From CBFFRJ01 sp051486985 (GTDB lineage Bacteria > Pseudomonadota > Gammaproteobacteria > Enterobacterales > Enterobacteriaceae), in assembly GCF_051486985.1 (NCBI RefSeq), contig NZ_JAHVDV010000025.1:1-64000 (forward strand): a stretch of 64,000 nucleotides of DNA, written 5' to 3'. This document shows, piece by piece, positions 34,105 to 43,460 of this stretch. Below the pieces are notes generated by a model. That model was given only the letters and a program-made list of their open reading frames with translations. It was not told the DNA's origin and searched no databases. A program made the translations under genes and the position numbers. Numbering within the stretch: position 1 is the stretch's first letter; each line of letters begins with the position of its first letter.

Positions 34105-36780
34105 ATGAGCAATACCTTTTCTGAACAGTTTGTCAGTACCGTAAAACCTTCCCTCCCCGGCCAACCCGCTTATCCGGGCGACTGGCCCTCAAGTGAACTG
34201 ACCTGTGCCAGTATCAAAAGCCACATCGATACTTTCCAGCAGTGGCTGGGACATGTCTTCGATGCCGGCCTCTCCGCTGAGCAGTTGATAGAAGCGCGCA
34301 CCGAGTTTATCGACCAGTTACTGCAACGCCTGTGGCTGGACTACGGCTTTGGTGAACAGAGCGATGTGGCGCTGGTCGCCGTTGGGGGCTATGGCCGTGG
34401 CGAATTGCACCCCCTGTCGGATATTGATTTGCTGATCCTGAGTCGGACAAAACTCGCCGATGACCGTGCGCAGAAGATTGGAGAACTCCTTACTCTGCTC
34501 TGGGATGTGAAGCTGGAAGTAGGTCACAGCGTGCGTACGTTAGAGGAGTGCCTGCTGGAGGGGCTATCCGATTTAACCGTCGCCACCAACCTGATCGAGT
34601 CGCGCCTGTTAATTGGCGATGTCGCGTTATTTCTTGAACTGCAAAAGCACATATTCAGTGAAGCCTTCTGGCCCTCCGAAAAATTTTTCCCGGCGAAAGT
34701 GGTGGAGCAGAACGAGCGCCATCAACGCTATCACGGCACCAGCTACAATCTGGAACCGGACATTAAAAGCAGTCCGGGCGGGTTGAGAGACATCCACACG
34801 CTGCAATGGGTCGCCCGCCGCCATTTCGGTGCCACCTCAATGGATGAGATGGTCGGCTTTGGCTTTTTGACCGAGGCCGAACGCAACGAGCTGAACGAGT
34901 GCCTGCACCTGCTCTGGCGGATCCGTTTTGCTCTGCATCTCGAATTGAACCGCTACGATAACCGCCTGCTGTTTGACCGGCAGCTCAGTGTGGCGCAACG
35001 CCTGAACTATGTAGGGGAAGGCAATCAGCCCGTCGAACATATGATGAAGGATTTCTACCGGGTTACCCGTCGCGTAACTGAACTGAACCATATGCTTTTA
35101 CAGCTGTTCGATGAAGCCATTCTGGCCCTGACCACGGATGAGAAACCTCGCGCCATTGATGATGAATTCCAGTTGCGCGGTACACTGATTGATCTGCGTG
35201 ACGAGACGCTGTTTATACGCGAGCCGCAGGCGATATTGCGTATGTTCTACATCATGGTGCGGAACAGCAGCATAACCGGCATCTATTCGACAACACTGCG
35301 CCATTTGCGCCATGCCCGCCGTCATCTGACTCAACCGTTGTGCTATATCCCCGAAGCACGCGCGATTTTCCTGAGCCTGTTACGTCATCCTGGTGCCGTT
35401 AAGCGCGGATTACTGCCCATGCATCGTCACAGTGTTCTTTGGGCCTATATGCCGCAGTGGTCGCATATTGTGGGGCAGATGCAATTTGATCTGTTTCACG
35501 CCTATACCGTCGATGAGCACACTATCCGGGTAATGCTTAAGCTTGAGAGCTTCGCGGAGGAAGCCACACGAGCGCGGCACCCGCTTTGTGTTGATCTCTG
35601 GCCCCGCCTGACGCACCCCGAACTGATTTTAATGGCCGCCCTTTTCCATGATATCGCCAAAGGTCGCGGTGGAGACCATTCCATACTTGGCGCGCAGGAT
35701 GTGCTGAAATTTGCCGAACTGCATGGGCTTAACTCACGTGAAACACAGCTGGTGGCCTGGCTTGTACGTAATCACTTGTTGATGTCGGTCACTGCGCAAC
35801 GGCGCGATATTCAGGATCCGGAAGTCATTAAGCAATTTGCCGAGGAGATCCAAACCGAAAATCGCCTGCGTTTTCTGGTTTGTCTGACCGTTGCTGACAT
35901 CTGCGCCACCAACGAGACACTTTGGAACAGCTGGAAACAGAGCCTTCTGCGAGAGCTCTATTTTGCTACCGAGAAACAGTTGCGCCGTGGGATGCAGAAC
36001 ACCCCGGATATGCGTGAGCGCGTTCGTCATCATCAGCTCCAGGCGCTGGCGCTGTTGCGAATGGACAATATTGATGAGGAAAAACTGCACCAGATCTGGG
36101 CGCGATGCCGTGCTAACTATTTTGTACGACACAGCCCAAATCAACTGGCCTGGCATGCACGGCACTTACTGAACCACGATCTGACCAGGCCTTTAATATT
36201 GCTTAGTCCGCAGGCGACACGTGGCGGGACCGAAATTTTTATCTGGAGCCCTGACAGACCCTATCTGTTTGCCGCTGTCTGCGCCGAACTCGATCGTCGC
36301 AATCTGAGCGTCCATGATGCCCAGATTTTCACCACCCGTGATGGCATGGCGATGGATACCTTTATCGTGCTGGAGCCGGACGGCAGCCCTCTCTCCGCAG
36401 ACCGGCACGATGCCACCTGCTTCGGCCTTGAGCAGGCCATTACTCAGCGCTCATGGCAACCGCCGCAGCCACGTCGTCAGCCGGCCAAACTGCGCCACTT
36501 TAACGTCGAGACCGAGGTCAATTTCCTGCCGACCCATACGGACAGAAGAACGTTCCTCGAACTGATTGCCCTCGACCAGCCAGGTTTACTGGCCCGCGTC
36601 GGTAAGGTGTTTGCCGACCTCGGTATTTCGCTCCACGGGGCGAGAATTACGACAATTGGTGAGCGAGTAGAAGATTTATTTATAATCGCGACAGCCGAGC
36701 GGCGCGGCCTTAATAATGCGCTGCAACAAGAGGTACAACAACGGTTGACAGAGGCCCTCAATCCAAACGATAAAGGGTAA
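34105..36780 (+). CDS. glnD: Bifunctional uridylyltransferase/uridylyl-removing enzyme GlnD
   Basis: Nitrogen sensor that uridylylates PII proteins (GlnB, GlnK) when glutamine is low and removes UMP when it is high. The 891 aa protein has the nucleotidyltransferase motif GGYGRG (94-99) with Asp106 and Asp108. A PII-UR helical region follows, then an HD domain (HDIAKGRGGDHS, about 517-528) for UMP removal and two C-terminal ACT domains that bind glutamine. The N-terminal ~30 residues differ from E. coli. dapD follows after 32 bp. Confidence 0.98.
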   Translation: MSNTFSEQFVSTVKPSLPGQPAYPGDWPSSELTCASIKSHIDTFQQWLGHVFDAGLSAEQLIEARTEFIDQLLQRLWLDYGFGEQSDVALVAVGGYGRGELHPLSDIDLLILSRTKLADDRAQKIGELLTLLWDVKLEVGHSVRTLEECLLEGLSDLTVATNLIESRLLIGDVALFLELQKHIFSEAFWPSEKFFPAKVVEQNERHQRYHGTSYNLEPDIKSSPGGLRDIHTLQWVARRHFGATSMDEMVGFGFLTEAERNELNECLHLLWRIRFALHLELNRYDNRLLFDRQLSVAQRLNYVGEGNQPVEHMMKDFYRVTRRVTELNHMLLQLFDEAILALTTDEKPRAIDDEFQLRGTLIDLRDETLFIREPQAILRMFYIMVRNSSITGIYSTTLRHLRHARRHLTQPLCYIPEARAIFLSLLRHPGAVKRGLLPMHRHSVLWAYMPQWSHIVGQMQFDLFHAYTVDEHTIRVMLKLESFAEEATRARHPLCVDLWPRLTHPELILMAALFHDIAKGRGGDHSILGAQDVLKFAELHGLNSRETQLVAWLVRNHLLMSVTAQRRDIQDPEVIKQFAEEIQTENRLRFLVCLTVADICATNETLWNSWKQSLLRELYFATEKQLRRGMQNTPDMRERVRHHQLQALALLRMDNIDEEKLHQIWARCRANYFVRHSPNQLAWHARHLLNHDLTRPLILLSPQATRGGTEIFIWSPDRPYLFAAVCAELDRRNLSVHDAQIFTTRDGMAMDTFIVLEPDGSPLSADRHDATCFGLEQAITQRSWQPPQPRRQPAKLRHFNVETEVNFLPTHTDRRTFLELIALDQPGLLARVGKVFADLGISLHGARITTIGERVEDLFIIATAERRGLNNALQQEVQQRLTEALNPNDKG

Positions 36781-36812
36781 CGTTTTTTTTTACAGAGATG
36801 GAAAGAGTCATA

Positions 36813-37637
36813 ATGCAGCAGTTACAGAACGTTATTGAAGCCGCTTTCGAGCGTCGCGCAGAAATCACCCCGGCAAACGTGGATACCGTTACCCGTGAAG
36901 CGGTTAACCAGGTTATCTCCCTGTTGGATTCAGGCGCACTGCGCGTCGCAGAGAAGATTGACGGCCAGTGGGTGACTCACCAATGGCTCAAAAAGGCCGT
37001 TCTGCTCTCGTTCCGCATTAACGATAATCAGGTTATCGACGGCGCAGAAAGCCGCTACTTCGATAAAGTGCCGATGAAGTTTGCTGACTATGACGAAGCA
37101 CGCTTTCAGAAAGAAGGTTTCCGCGTAGTGCCGCCAGCGGCAGTTCGTCAGGGAGCCTTTATTGCCCGTAACACCGTACTGATGCCCTCCTATGTCAACA
37201 TTGGCGCCTATGTCGATGAAGGGACCATGGTTGACACCTGGGCCACCGTCGGCTCCTGTGCGCAGATTGGTAAAAATGTCCACCTGTCTGGTGGCGTGGG
37301 TATCGGTGGCGTTCTGGAGCCGCTGCAGGCGAACCCGACTATTATTGAAGATAATTGCTTTATTGGCGCACGTTCTGAAGTGGTGGAAGGTGTTATCGTC
37401 GAAGAGGGTTCCGTCATCTCAATGGGCGTCTATATTGGTCAGAGCACGCGCATTTACGATCGTGAAACCGGTGAAGTGCATTATGGTCGCGTACCGGCTG
37501 GCTCCGTCGTCGTTTCCGGCAACCTGCCTTCTAAAGATGGCAAATACAGCCTGTACTGCGCAGTCATCGTTAAGAAAGTCGATGCAAAAACCCGTGGTAA
37601 AGTCGGTATCAACGAACTGCTTCGTACCATCGATTAA
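36813..37637 (+). CDS. dapD: 2,3,4,5-tetrahydropyridine-2,6-dicarboxylate N-succinyltransferase DapD
   Basis: Succinylates tetrahydrodipicolinate in the lysine/meso-diaminopimelate pathway, feeding peptidoglycan. The 274 aa protein is a trimeric left-handed beta-helix, with an N-terminal helical domain (1-100) and hexapeptide repeats from about 105. The ATG at 36813 is selected: the upstream in-frame ATG at 36798 would add five residues absent in E. coli, and GGAAAGAG lies between them as ribosome site. A CCCTCTCC-type palindrome follows the stop. Confidence 0.98.
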   Translation: MQQLQNVIEAAFERRAEITPANVDTVTREAVNQVISLLDSGALRVAEKIDGQWVTHQWLKKAVLLSFRINDNQVIDGAESRYFDKVPMKFADYDEARFQKEGFRVVPPAAVRQGAFIARNTVLMPSYVNIGAYVDEGTMVDTWATVGSCAQIGKNVHLSGGVGIGGVLEPLQANPTIIEDNCFIGARSEVVEGVIVEEGSVISMGVYIGQSTRIYDRETGEVHYGRVPAGSVVVSGNLPSKDGKYSLYCAVIVKKVDAKTRGKVGINELLRTID

Positions 37638-37642
37638 GCAAT

Positions 37643-37670
37643 CCCCTCTCCCGATTTGAAAGAGGGTGAT
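37643..37670. repeat. CCCTCTCC-type palindrome after dapD
   Basis: CCCCTCTCCCGATTTGAAAG followed by AGGGTGAT forms a degenerate stem of CCCTCT with AGAGGG. It is one of several related palindromes in intergenic 3' regions of this window (see 38170, 39529, 46789, 46854, 47237 and 56155). Confidence 0.6.
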
Positions 37671-37758
37671 ATATACCGCCTTTTTAGCACATTCAAGTGG
37701 CGAAAATAGATTTTTTCGTTAATTATTCATAGGTTATGTTGAGCTTAAGGGTACCGCT

Positions 37759-38148
37759 ATGTACGATAATCTGAAAAGTTTAGGCATTACCAATCCTGAT
37801 GAAATTGACCGTTACAGCCTCCGCCAGGAAGCCAATAATGACATCCTGAAAATCTATTTTCACAAGGACAAAGGCGAATTTTTTGCCAAAAGCGTGAAGT
37901 TTAAATATCCCCGCCAACGCAAGACGGTGGTCGCGGATGGGGTCGGTCAGGGCTATAAGGAAGTGCAGGAAATCAGTCCGAACCTGCGCTACGTTATCGA
38001 TGAGCTTGACCAGATTTGCCAGCGTGACCGCACGGATGTGGATTTGAAACGCAAGATCCTGGACGATCTTCGCCATCTTGAAAGCGTGGTTGCCAATAAG
38101 ATCAATGAAATTGAATCTGACCTGGAAAAACTGACGCGCAATAAGTGA
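37759..38148 (+). CDS. yaeH: DUF3461 family protein YaeH
   Basis: A 129 aa protein of unknown function, close to full-length identity with E. coli YaeH (128 aa). It is charged, with a central basic segment SVKFKYPRQRKTVVADG and a predicted C-terminal coiled-coil (about 85-127, DLKRKILDDLRHLE...). No catalytic motif or membrane segment is visible. It stands alone between dapD and the convergent cdaR and shares a bidirectional terminator with it. Confidence 0.93.
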   Translation: MYDNLKSLGITNPDEIDRYSLRQEANNDILKIYFHKDKGEFFAKSVKFKYPRQRKTVVADGVGQGYKEVQEISPNLRYVIDELDQICQRDRTDVDLKRKILDDLRHLESVVANKINEIESDLEKLTRNK

Positions 38149-38169
38149 CGGGGATGGGCGCACTCTGCT

Positions 38170-38203
38170 GCCCTCGCCCCGCCCTCTCTTACAGGAGAGG
38201 GAG
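38170..38203. repeat. CCCTCTCC-type palindrome after yaeH
   Basis: GCCCTCTCTTACAGGAGAGG then GAGC forms a stem CCCTCTC/GAGAGGG-like, preceded by CCCTCGCCCC. Belongs to the same family as the other palindromes in the window. Confidence 0.65.
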
Positions 38204-38212
38204 CAGACATCA

Positions 38213-38243
38213 AAAACGGCAACCCTGCGGCTGCCGTTTTGCT
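38213..38243. terminator. Bidirectional terminator between yaeH and cdaR
   Basis: AAAACGGCA (38213-38221) pairs with TGCCGTTTT (38232-38240), with an inner CAACCCTGCGG part. A-tract on the left and T-tract on the right allow termination of both convergent genes. Confidence 0.88.
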
Positions 38244-38248
38244 TTTAC

Positions 38249-39406
38249 TTAGCGCTGTTCATCCAGCTGCAGCGCCACATACAGCAGCAATCGATCGTCA
38301 AAATTCCCCAAATCTAATCCCGTTAATTCAGAAATGCGATTCAGGCGATATTCAAGCGTATTACGGTGAATAAAGAGCGCTTTTGAGGTCGCCAGTGGCT
38401 GCACGTTATGACGAAACCACGCTGACAGGGTACGGCGCAGCAGACCGTTGTTGTCCATTGCTTTAAGGCGCTGTAGCGGACGTGAGAGTTCATTGGCCTG
38501 CCAGCCGCCGCGAAGGCTGTCGAGTAAAACCGGCAGCATCAGGTCCTGATAGAAATAGCTACGGCTTTCCGGCATCCGCTGTTTACCCACCATCATGGTG
38601 GTGCGGGCAGTACGGTAGGAGCGGGCAATGCTTCCTGGCCCGGTAAAATAGTTACCCAGAGAAACACGAAAACGCAGCTGCCCGTTTTCTTTCATGCGCT
38701 GAATCAGTTGTTCAACGCGTTTACGATGATCTTCGGCATCCCAACGGCCAAACTGGTTGAGCGCAGGTTTCAGCACCACCATCTCTGTCAGTGAGACAAT
38801 CGCAATAAGGTTGTTGCGCTCAGGGGTTGTCAGGGCGTTTTGCAGCTGCTGAAGCTCGGCCATTGCGCTGTCGACGCCCAACTGCCCGCTGTCCACTTCA
38901 ACAACGGCGACCACGCGCGGCTGATTCAGATCGATACCTAAACGTTGTGCCCATTCGGTCAGGGCAGGCGTGTGCTCTTCCGCCTGAATCAGGTTCATGA
39001 CCAGCTCTTCACGCAGGCGGCTATCCTGGGCAAGCAGATGCATTAACCGGGACTGCTCCAGCATCATTTCGGCGGTCATGCACACCAGTTCACCGTACTT
39101 GCGCAACGATTCCGGTTCTCCCGTCAGTCCAATGACACCGACTATCTCCCCTTCCAGACGCAGCGGCAGGTTGATGCCCTGACGAACGCCGTGCAGATGA
39201 CGCGCAACGGCATCATCAATATCGACCACGCGTCCCTGGGCAAGCACAAGCAGTGCGCCTTCGTGCAATTCCCCAATTCGTTCGCGATCGCCACTACCAA
39301 TGATGCGGCCACGGGCATCCATGACGTTAATGTTCGTATCGATGATACGCATGGTGCGTGCCACGATATCCTGTGCCATTTTAGTATCAAGATGCCAGCC
39401 AGCCAT
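38249..39406 (-). CDS. cdaR: Sugar diacid utilisation regulator CdaR
   Basis: Transcription activator of glucarate, galactarate and glycerate catabolism genes (gud, gar) in E. coli. The 385 aa protein has an N-terminal putative sugar-diacid recognition domain (about 1-135), a GGDEF-like middle domain and a C-terminal PucR-type helix-turn-helix (ALFIHRNTLEYRLNRISEL, about 345-365). The ATG ending at 39406 is used since GGGAGGG lies before it; the upstream 23 residues are not conserved. Its target operons are outside the window. Confidence 0.96.
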   Translation of the reverse strand: MAGWHLDTKMAQDIVARTMRIIDTNINVMDARGRIIGSGDRERIGELHEGALLVLAQGRVVDIDDAVARHLHGVRQGINLPLRLEGEIVGVIGLTGEPESLRKYGELVCMTAEMMLEQSRLMHLLAQDSRLREELVMNLIQAEEHTPALTEWAQRLGIDLNQPRVVAVVEVDSGQLGVDSAMAELQQLQNALTTPERNNLIAIVSLTEMVVLKPALNQFGRWDAEDHRKRVEQLIQRMKENGQLRFRVSLGNYFTGPGSIARSYRTARTTMMVGKQRMPESRSYFYQDLMLPVLLDSLRGGWQANELSRPLQRLKAMDNNGLLRRTLSAWFRHNVQPLATSKALFIHRNTLEYRLNRISELTGLDLGNFDDRLLLYVALQLDEQR

Positions 39407-39528
39407 GTAACCCTCCCGTGAGCAGAGCCCAAGCATATGAGAGAAAATCATGCCGTGCACTGTGCATATGCACAAAGCCAGAATCAGAAGTATGGAGTTG
39501 TGGAAGGCCTCACAGAATCTGCGGGAAG

Positions 39529-39560
39529 CCCTCTCCCCCCGGACGGGAGAAGAGGGTTAA
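39529..39560. repeat. CCCTCTCC-type palindrome after degP
   Basis: CCCTCTCCCCCCGGACGGGA then GAAGAGGGTTAA pairs CCCTCT with AGAGGG and CCCG with CGGG. It lies just past the degP stop, where it could act as a 3' mRNA stabiliser. Confidence 0.65.
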
Positions 39561-39565
39561 AGCGG

Positions 39566-41002
39566 TTACTGCATGAGCAGGTAGAGAGAGGAGTCACCGC
39601 GCTGAATGTTCAGGGCCAGCACGGAAGGTTTGCTGTCGAGAATTTTACGCAATTCGCCCAGGTTCTTAACCGGTTGCTGGTTAGCACCAATAACCACATC
39701 ACCTTTCTTAAGACCAATGCGCGCAGCCGGTGTGTTGGCTTTAACTTCATTGACCACCACGCCTTCATCTTTGCCTTTGTTACTCATTTCAGCGCCTTCG
39801 ATCCCGCTGAATACCGTAGCCGCTTCTGCTGACGCCTGGCTACCCTGTTGCAGTTCAATGCTTACATTCACAGGTTTGCCATCACGCACCAGGCCGAGCG
39901 TTACTTTACTGCCAATCGGCATAGATCCGACTTCCGCACGCAGGGCAGCGAAGCTGGCAATAGGCTTACCGTTGAGGGAGGTGATCACATCGCCTGCTTT
40001 CACGCCAGCTTTCGCGGCCGCAGAGTTTGGCATGACCTGGCTGACAAACGCCCCACGCTGCGCGTCCACTTTCATGGCTTTCGCCAGCTCTGAGTTGAGC
40101 TCAGTGCCCATGATCCCCAGCTCACCACGCCGTACCTGGCCATATTGCACCATCTGCGCCGTGAGGTTTTTCACCATATTGCTCGGAATAGCAAAACCAA
40201 TCCCAATGTTGCCACCGTCAGGGGCCAGAATCGCGGTGTTAATACCGATCAGCTCACCGTTCAGGTTGACCAGCGCTCCCCCGGAGTTACCCCGGTTAAT
40301 GGCAGCATCGGTCTGGATAAAGTTCTCATAATTCTCAGCATTCAGACCGCTGCGTCCCAGTGCTGACACAATACCCGAAGTCACGGTTTCACCCAGACCA
40401 AACGGGTTGCCGATAGCGACCGTATAGTCACCGACGCGCAGCGCGTCAGAGTCCGCTAACTGGATAGCCGTCAGGTTCTTAGGATCCTGAATTTGAATCA
40501 GTGCGATATCAGAGCGCGGATCTTTGCCAACAACTTTCGCATCGAATTTACGCCCGTCGCTCAACTGCACCTTAATGGTTGTGGCGTTGTCCACAACGTG
40601 GTTATTGGTAACCACGTAGCCTTTTGCTGCATCAATGATCACCCCGGACCCCAGCGCCATAAATTTTTGCTGCTGTCCGCCACCCTGACCTCCCGGTCCG
40701 CCCTGCCCACCCTGGCAGAATGGTGAACTCTGGAAGGGCGATCCCTCCTGGCAGAACGGGGAGTCATCACCAAAGAACTGCTGGAAGTTGCGCGGCATAC
40801 GCGGCGTGTTGACCGTGGTGCTGCCTTCAACATTAATACTCACCACGGAAGGCATCACTTTTTCAAGCATTGGGGCAAGGCTTGGAAGCTGCTGAGACGT
40901 GGCTGCTGACGATGCCGTCTCTGCCGCCAAGGAAGATACCGGGATCAGCGCCAGACTTAAGCTCAGCGCCAGAGCACTCATTGCTAACGTAGTTTTTTTC
41001 AT
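39566..41002 (-). CDS. degP: Periplasmic serine endoprotease/chaperone DegP (HtrA)
   Basis: Protease-chaperone that degrades or refolds misfolded periplasmic and outer-membrane proteins, forming cages from trimers. Signal peptide of about 26 residues. The trypsin-like triad is His135, Asp165 and Ser240 (GNSGG), and two PDZ domains follow (about 285-375 and 390-478). The LA loop contains a Gly/Gln-rich segment (98-112) slightly longer than in E. coli. The ATG ending at 41002 gives 478 aa. A sigma-E promoter lies directly upstream. Confidence 0.98.
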   Translation of the reverse strand: MKKTTLAMSALALSLSLALIPVSSLAAETASSAATSQQLPSLAPMLEKVMPSVVSINVEGSTTVNTPRMPRNFQQFFGDDSPFCQEGSPFQSSPFCQGGQGGPGGQGGGQQQKFMALGSGVIIDAAKGYVVTNNHVVDNATTIKVQLSDGRKFDAKVVGKDPRSDIALIQIQDPKNLTAIQLADSDALRVGDYTVAIGNPFGLGETVTSGIVSALGRSGLNAENYENFIQTDAAINRGNSGGALVNLNGELIGINTAILAPDGGNIGIGFAIPSNMVKNLTAQMVQYGQVRRGELGIMGTELNSELAKAMKVDAQRGAFVSQVMPNSAAAKAGVKAGDVITSLNGKPIASFAALRAEVGSMPIGSKVTLGLVRDGKPVNVSIELQQGSQASAEAATVFSGIEGAEMSNKGKDEGVVVNEVKANTPAARIGLKKGDVVIGANQQPVKNLGELRKILDSKPSVLALNIQRGDSSLYLLMQ

Positions 41003-41051
41003 GTCTCTCAATCTCTTTACTGATAACGCAAAACGGCTGTGTATGTGTCAC

Positions 41052-41079
41052 TCAGAGTCGTTTTATAACGTGAAGTTCC
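41052..41079 (-). promoter_or_regulatory. Sigma-E promoter of degP
   Basis: On the minus strand GGAACTT (41073-41079) is followed after 16 bp by TCTGA (41052-41056), matching the sigma-E consensus and the E. coli degP promoter. A GTAAAG sequence further upstream (about 41120) might be half of a CpxR box, but I could not define a complete one. Confidence 0.85.
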
Positions 41080-41138
41080 GGGATTAAGTTTTTGGAAAAA
41101 GTAAAAATTTATTGGTGGTCTTTACAATTCCCGACTCG

Positions 41139-42653
41139 TTATTCCACGGCCATCAGGCGGCGGTATTCATCCCATGCATATAAATCTGTCATGCCACTGA
41201 TATAGTCCTGGATTAAACGGCAGCGATGGTAATATTCCATTACCGGATACTCTGGGTCCTCCGAGGATAATTTACTTACCGCTTCAACGTAGGCCAGTCG
41301 ATGGCGGGTTGAAAGCTTTTGCAGTAAGCGCGATTCAATAGGCAAACGGCGTAGACGCTCCTTTTCTACAAGCTCTGAAAAATCTGCGAGCGATAATTGC
41401 AGCAGAGGGCGGTATATCTCCAGTAACCCGCTAATCACGCGATACCCCTGTAATTCCAGCTGTTCAACATCCGGGTGGCTGAACACCTCTTTTATGGCGA
41501 CGTTTTTATATAATTCAAGGAGCTGGCTGTAATCGCTGTCGTCCTCCAGCAGCGCGTGATTAAATTCTCCCCGGTAAATCTGCGCCAGATTTTCGATAAA
41601 GCGTTGTGCCGCGTAGGGCACAAGTTTATTTAAGGTGTTGACCCGTAAATACATAAAAAACTGATCTTCAGCACTGCGGCTTAGCGTATTGGCGCGGGAT
41701 TTCTCCCAGGCATTTTCCACCACCTGAGAAAAGAGCGAACCTTTTGCGTGATTGCCCCAGGCGTCATAAAGATGCTGGTAAAGTTGTTCAACGGTGAAAA
41801 TGCGTTTCTCAACCGCATCTTCAAGATCGGCCACGCAATAGGAGATGTCATCCGCCGCCTCCATAATCCACGTCAATGGGAAACGACTGTATGTCTCCAG
41901 GTTTAATTCTTTACGCAAGCGGGCAACGTAAGCTTCTTCTGACAAATAAAAACCGGGTTTTTTCATTAAATAGCTGTGGGTTGCCAGAGGCTCACCCGCC
42001 CACCACGCCGGACGCGTGTATTTTAGAATACAGCCCACCTGCGCCCAGGTAAGATTCATGCGCATTAAGGTATGCACCAGGCGAATCCCCTGCGCATTGC
42101 CCTCAAAATGGCTTAAATCCTGACGCACCTTACGGCGTAACGCATTCAGACTCTCCTCGCCCTCCCGCAGGCGAAGCGTGACCACTTCGCAACGATCATC
42201 CGTCAGCGGCTGACTGGCGGCATCATCGGGGGCAAGGCGCTGACGAAACCAGTCATTGATGGCCGCCTCGCCAAAGTGACCAAACGGCGGATTACCAATG
42301 TCGTGCATCAGGCACGCCATCTCAACGATACTTTCAAAAGGGCCCGTCAGTTCATCAAGTCCGTAGGTTTCGAGCAGGCGCATCTCTTTCAGGCGACTCA
42401 AAATTTCTTTGGCGATGTAGCGTCCGACCTGCTGAACCTCAAGCGAGTGGGTCAAACGCGTGCGCACTGCCGCGTTGCGTTCAAGGGGGAAAACCTGGGT
42501 TTTTTGCTGCAGACGACGAATGGCTGCCGAATTGATGATGCGACCACGATCGCTTTCGAAAATGCGCAGGATTTCACGTTCAGTTTTCACCCCCTGCGGG
42601 GAGCGATAGCGACGGTGCCAGTTTATTTTTTTTCGAAAATCGATCTCACTCAT
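41139..42653 (-). CDS. dgt: Deoxyguanosinetriphosphate triphosphohydrolase Dgt
   Basis: Cleaves dGTP to deoxyguanosine and triphosphate, lowering the dGTP pool; hexameric HD-domain enzyme. The 504 aa protein has the metal-binding HD motif in CLMHDIGNPPFGHFGE (about 114-130) and an earlier RLTHSLEVQ His. The ATG ending at 42653 is selected: AGGAG is 5 nt upstream, and the length matches E. coli (505). It is divergent from mtnN and upstream of degP on the same strand. Confidence 0.97.
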   Translation of the reverse strand: MSEIDFRKKINWHRRYRSPQGVKTEREILRIFESDRGRIINSAAIRRLQQKTQVFPLERNAAVRTRLTHSLEVQQVGRYIAKEILSRLKEMRLLETYGLDELTGPFESIVEMACLMHDIGNPPFGHFGEAAINDWFRQRLAPDDAASQPLTDDRCEVVTLRLREGEESLNALRRKVRQDLSHFEGNAQGIRLVHTLMRMNLTWAQVGCILKYTRPAWWAGEPLATHSYLMKKPGFYLSEEAYVARLRKELNLETYSRFPLTWIMEAADDISYCVADLEDAVEKRIFTVEQLYQHLYDAWGNHAKGSLFSQVVENAWEKSRANTLSRSAEDQFFMYLRVNTLNKLVPYAAQRFIENLAQIYRGEFNHALLEDDSDYSQLLELYKNVAIKEVFSHPDVEQLELQGYRVISGLLEIYRPLLQLSLADFSELVEKERLRRLPIESRLLQKLSTRHRLAYVEAVSKLSSEDPEYPVMEYYHRCRLIQDYISGMTDLYAWDEYRRLMAVE

Positions 42654-42761
42654 TGCCGCTCCTGTCTGCGAGGCGTCACGGGATGTCATGCAATTCTGTA
42701 TGCCATGATAGACTATGACCTGTAAACGTAACCCTGTCTTATCACTTTAGCGAGTATCTCC

Positions 42762-43460
42762 ATGAAAATTGGCATTATTGGTGCAATGGAAGAAGAAGTT
42801 ACGCTTCTGCGTGACAAAATCGACAATCGACAGACGCTCTCCCTGGGCGGCTGTGAAATTTACACCGGTACGCTCAATGGCGCAGAAGTGGCCCTGCTGA
42901 AATCCGGTATTGGCAAGGTGGCAGCTGCGATGGGGGCGACCCTGCTGCTGGAGCGCTGCAAGCCAGACGTGATTATCAATACCGGTTCAGCGGGCGGCCT
43001 GGCCTCCACGCTGAAAGTGGGTGATATCGTGGTTTCCGACGAAGCGCGCTATCACGATGCGGATGTTACCGCGTTTGGCTACGAGTTCGGTCAGCTTCCT
43101 GGCTGCCCGGCCGGTTTCAAAGCCGATGAAAAACTGATTGCTGCGGCAGAGAGCTGCATTAACGCGCTCAATCTCAACGCCGTGCGTGGTCTTATCGTCA
43201 GCGGCGATGCCTTTATCAATGGTTCAGTCGCGCTGGCAAAAATCCGCCATAACTTCCCGCAGGCTGCCGCCGTCGAAATGGAAGCCACGGCGATTGCGCA
43301 TGTTTGCCATAATTTTGGCGTCCCGTTTGTGGTCGTTCGCGCCATCTCCGACGTGGCCGACCAGCAGTCCCACCTGAGCTTTGATGAGTTCCTGGTGGTT
43401 GCGGCGAAACAGTCCAGCCTGATGGTTGAGACGCTGGTGCAGAACCTGACGCGTGGCTAA
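42762..43460 (+). CDS. mtnN: 5'-methylthioadenosine/S-adenosylhomocysteine nucleosidase MtnN (Pfs)
   Basis: Hydrolyses MTA, S-adenosylhomocysteine and 5'-deoxyadenosine to adenine plus the sugar, recycling SAM by-products and supplying the autoinducer-2 pathway. The 232 aa protein equals the E. coli length and has catalytic Glu12 and Asp197 and the MEMEAT-type substrate segment (VEMEATA, 171-177). It overlaps btuF by 8 bp. In SAM-radical and cobalamin metabolism the two genes make biological sense together. Confidence 0.98.
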   Translation: MKIGIIGAMEEEVTLLRDKIDNRQTLSLGGCEIYTGTLNGAEVALLKSGIGKVAAAMGATLLLERCKPDVIINTGSAGGLASTLKVGDIVVSDEARYHDADVTAFGYEFGQLPGCPAGFKADEKLIAAAESCINALNLNAVRGLIVSGDAFINGSVALAKIRHNFPQAAAVEMEATAIAHVCHNFGVPFVVVRAISDVADQQSHLSFDEFLVVAAKQSSLMVETLVQNLTRG

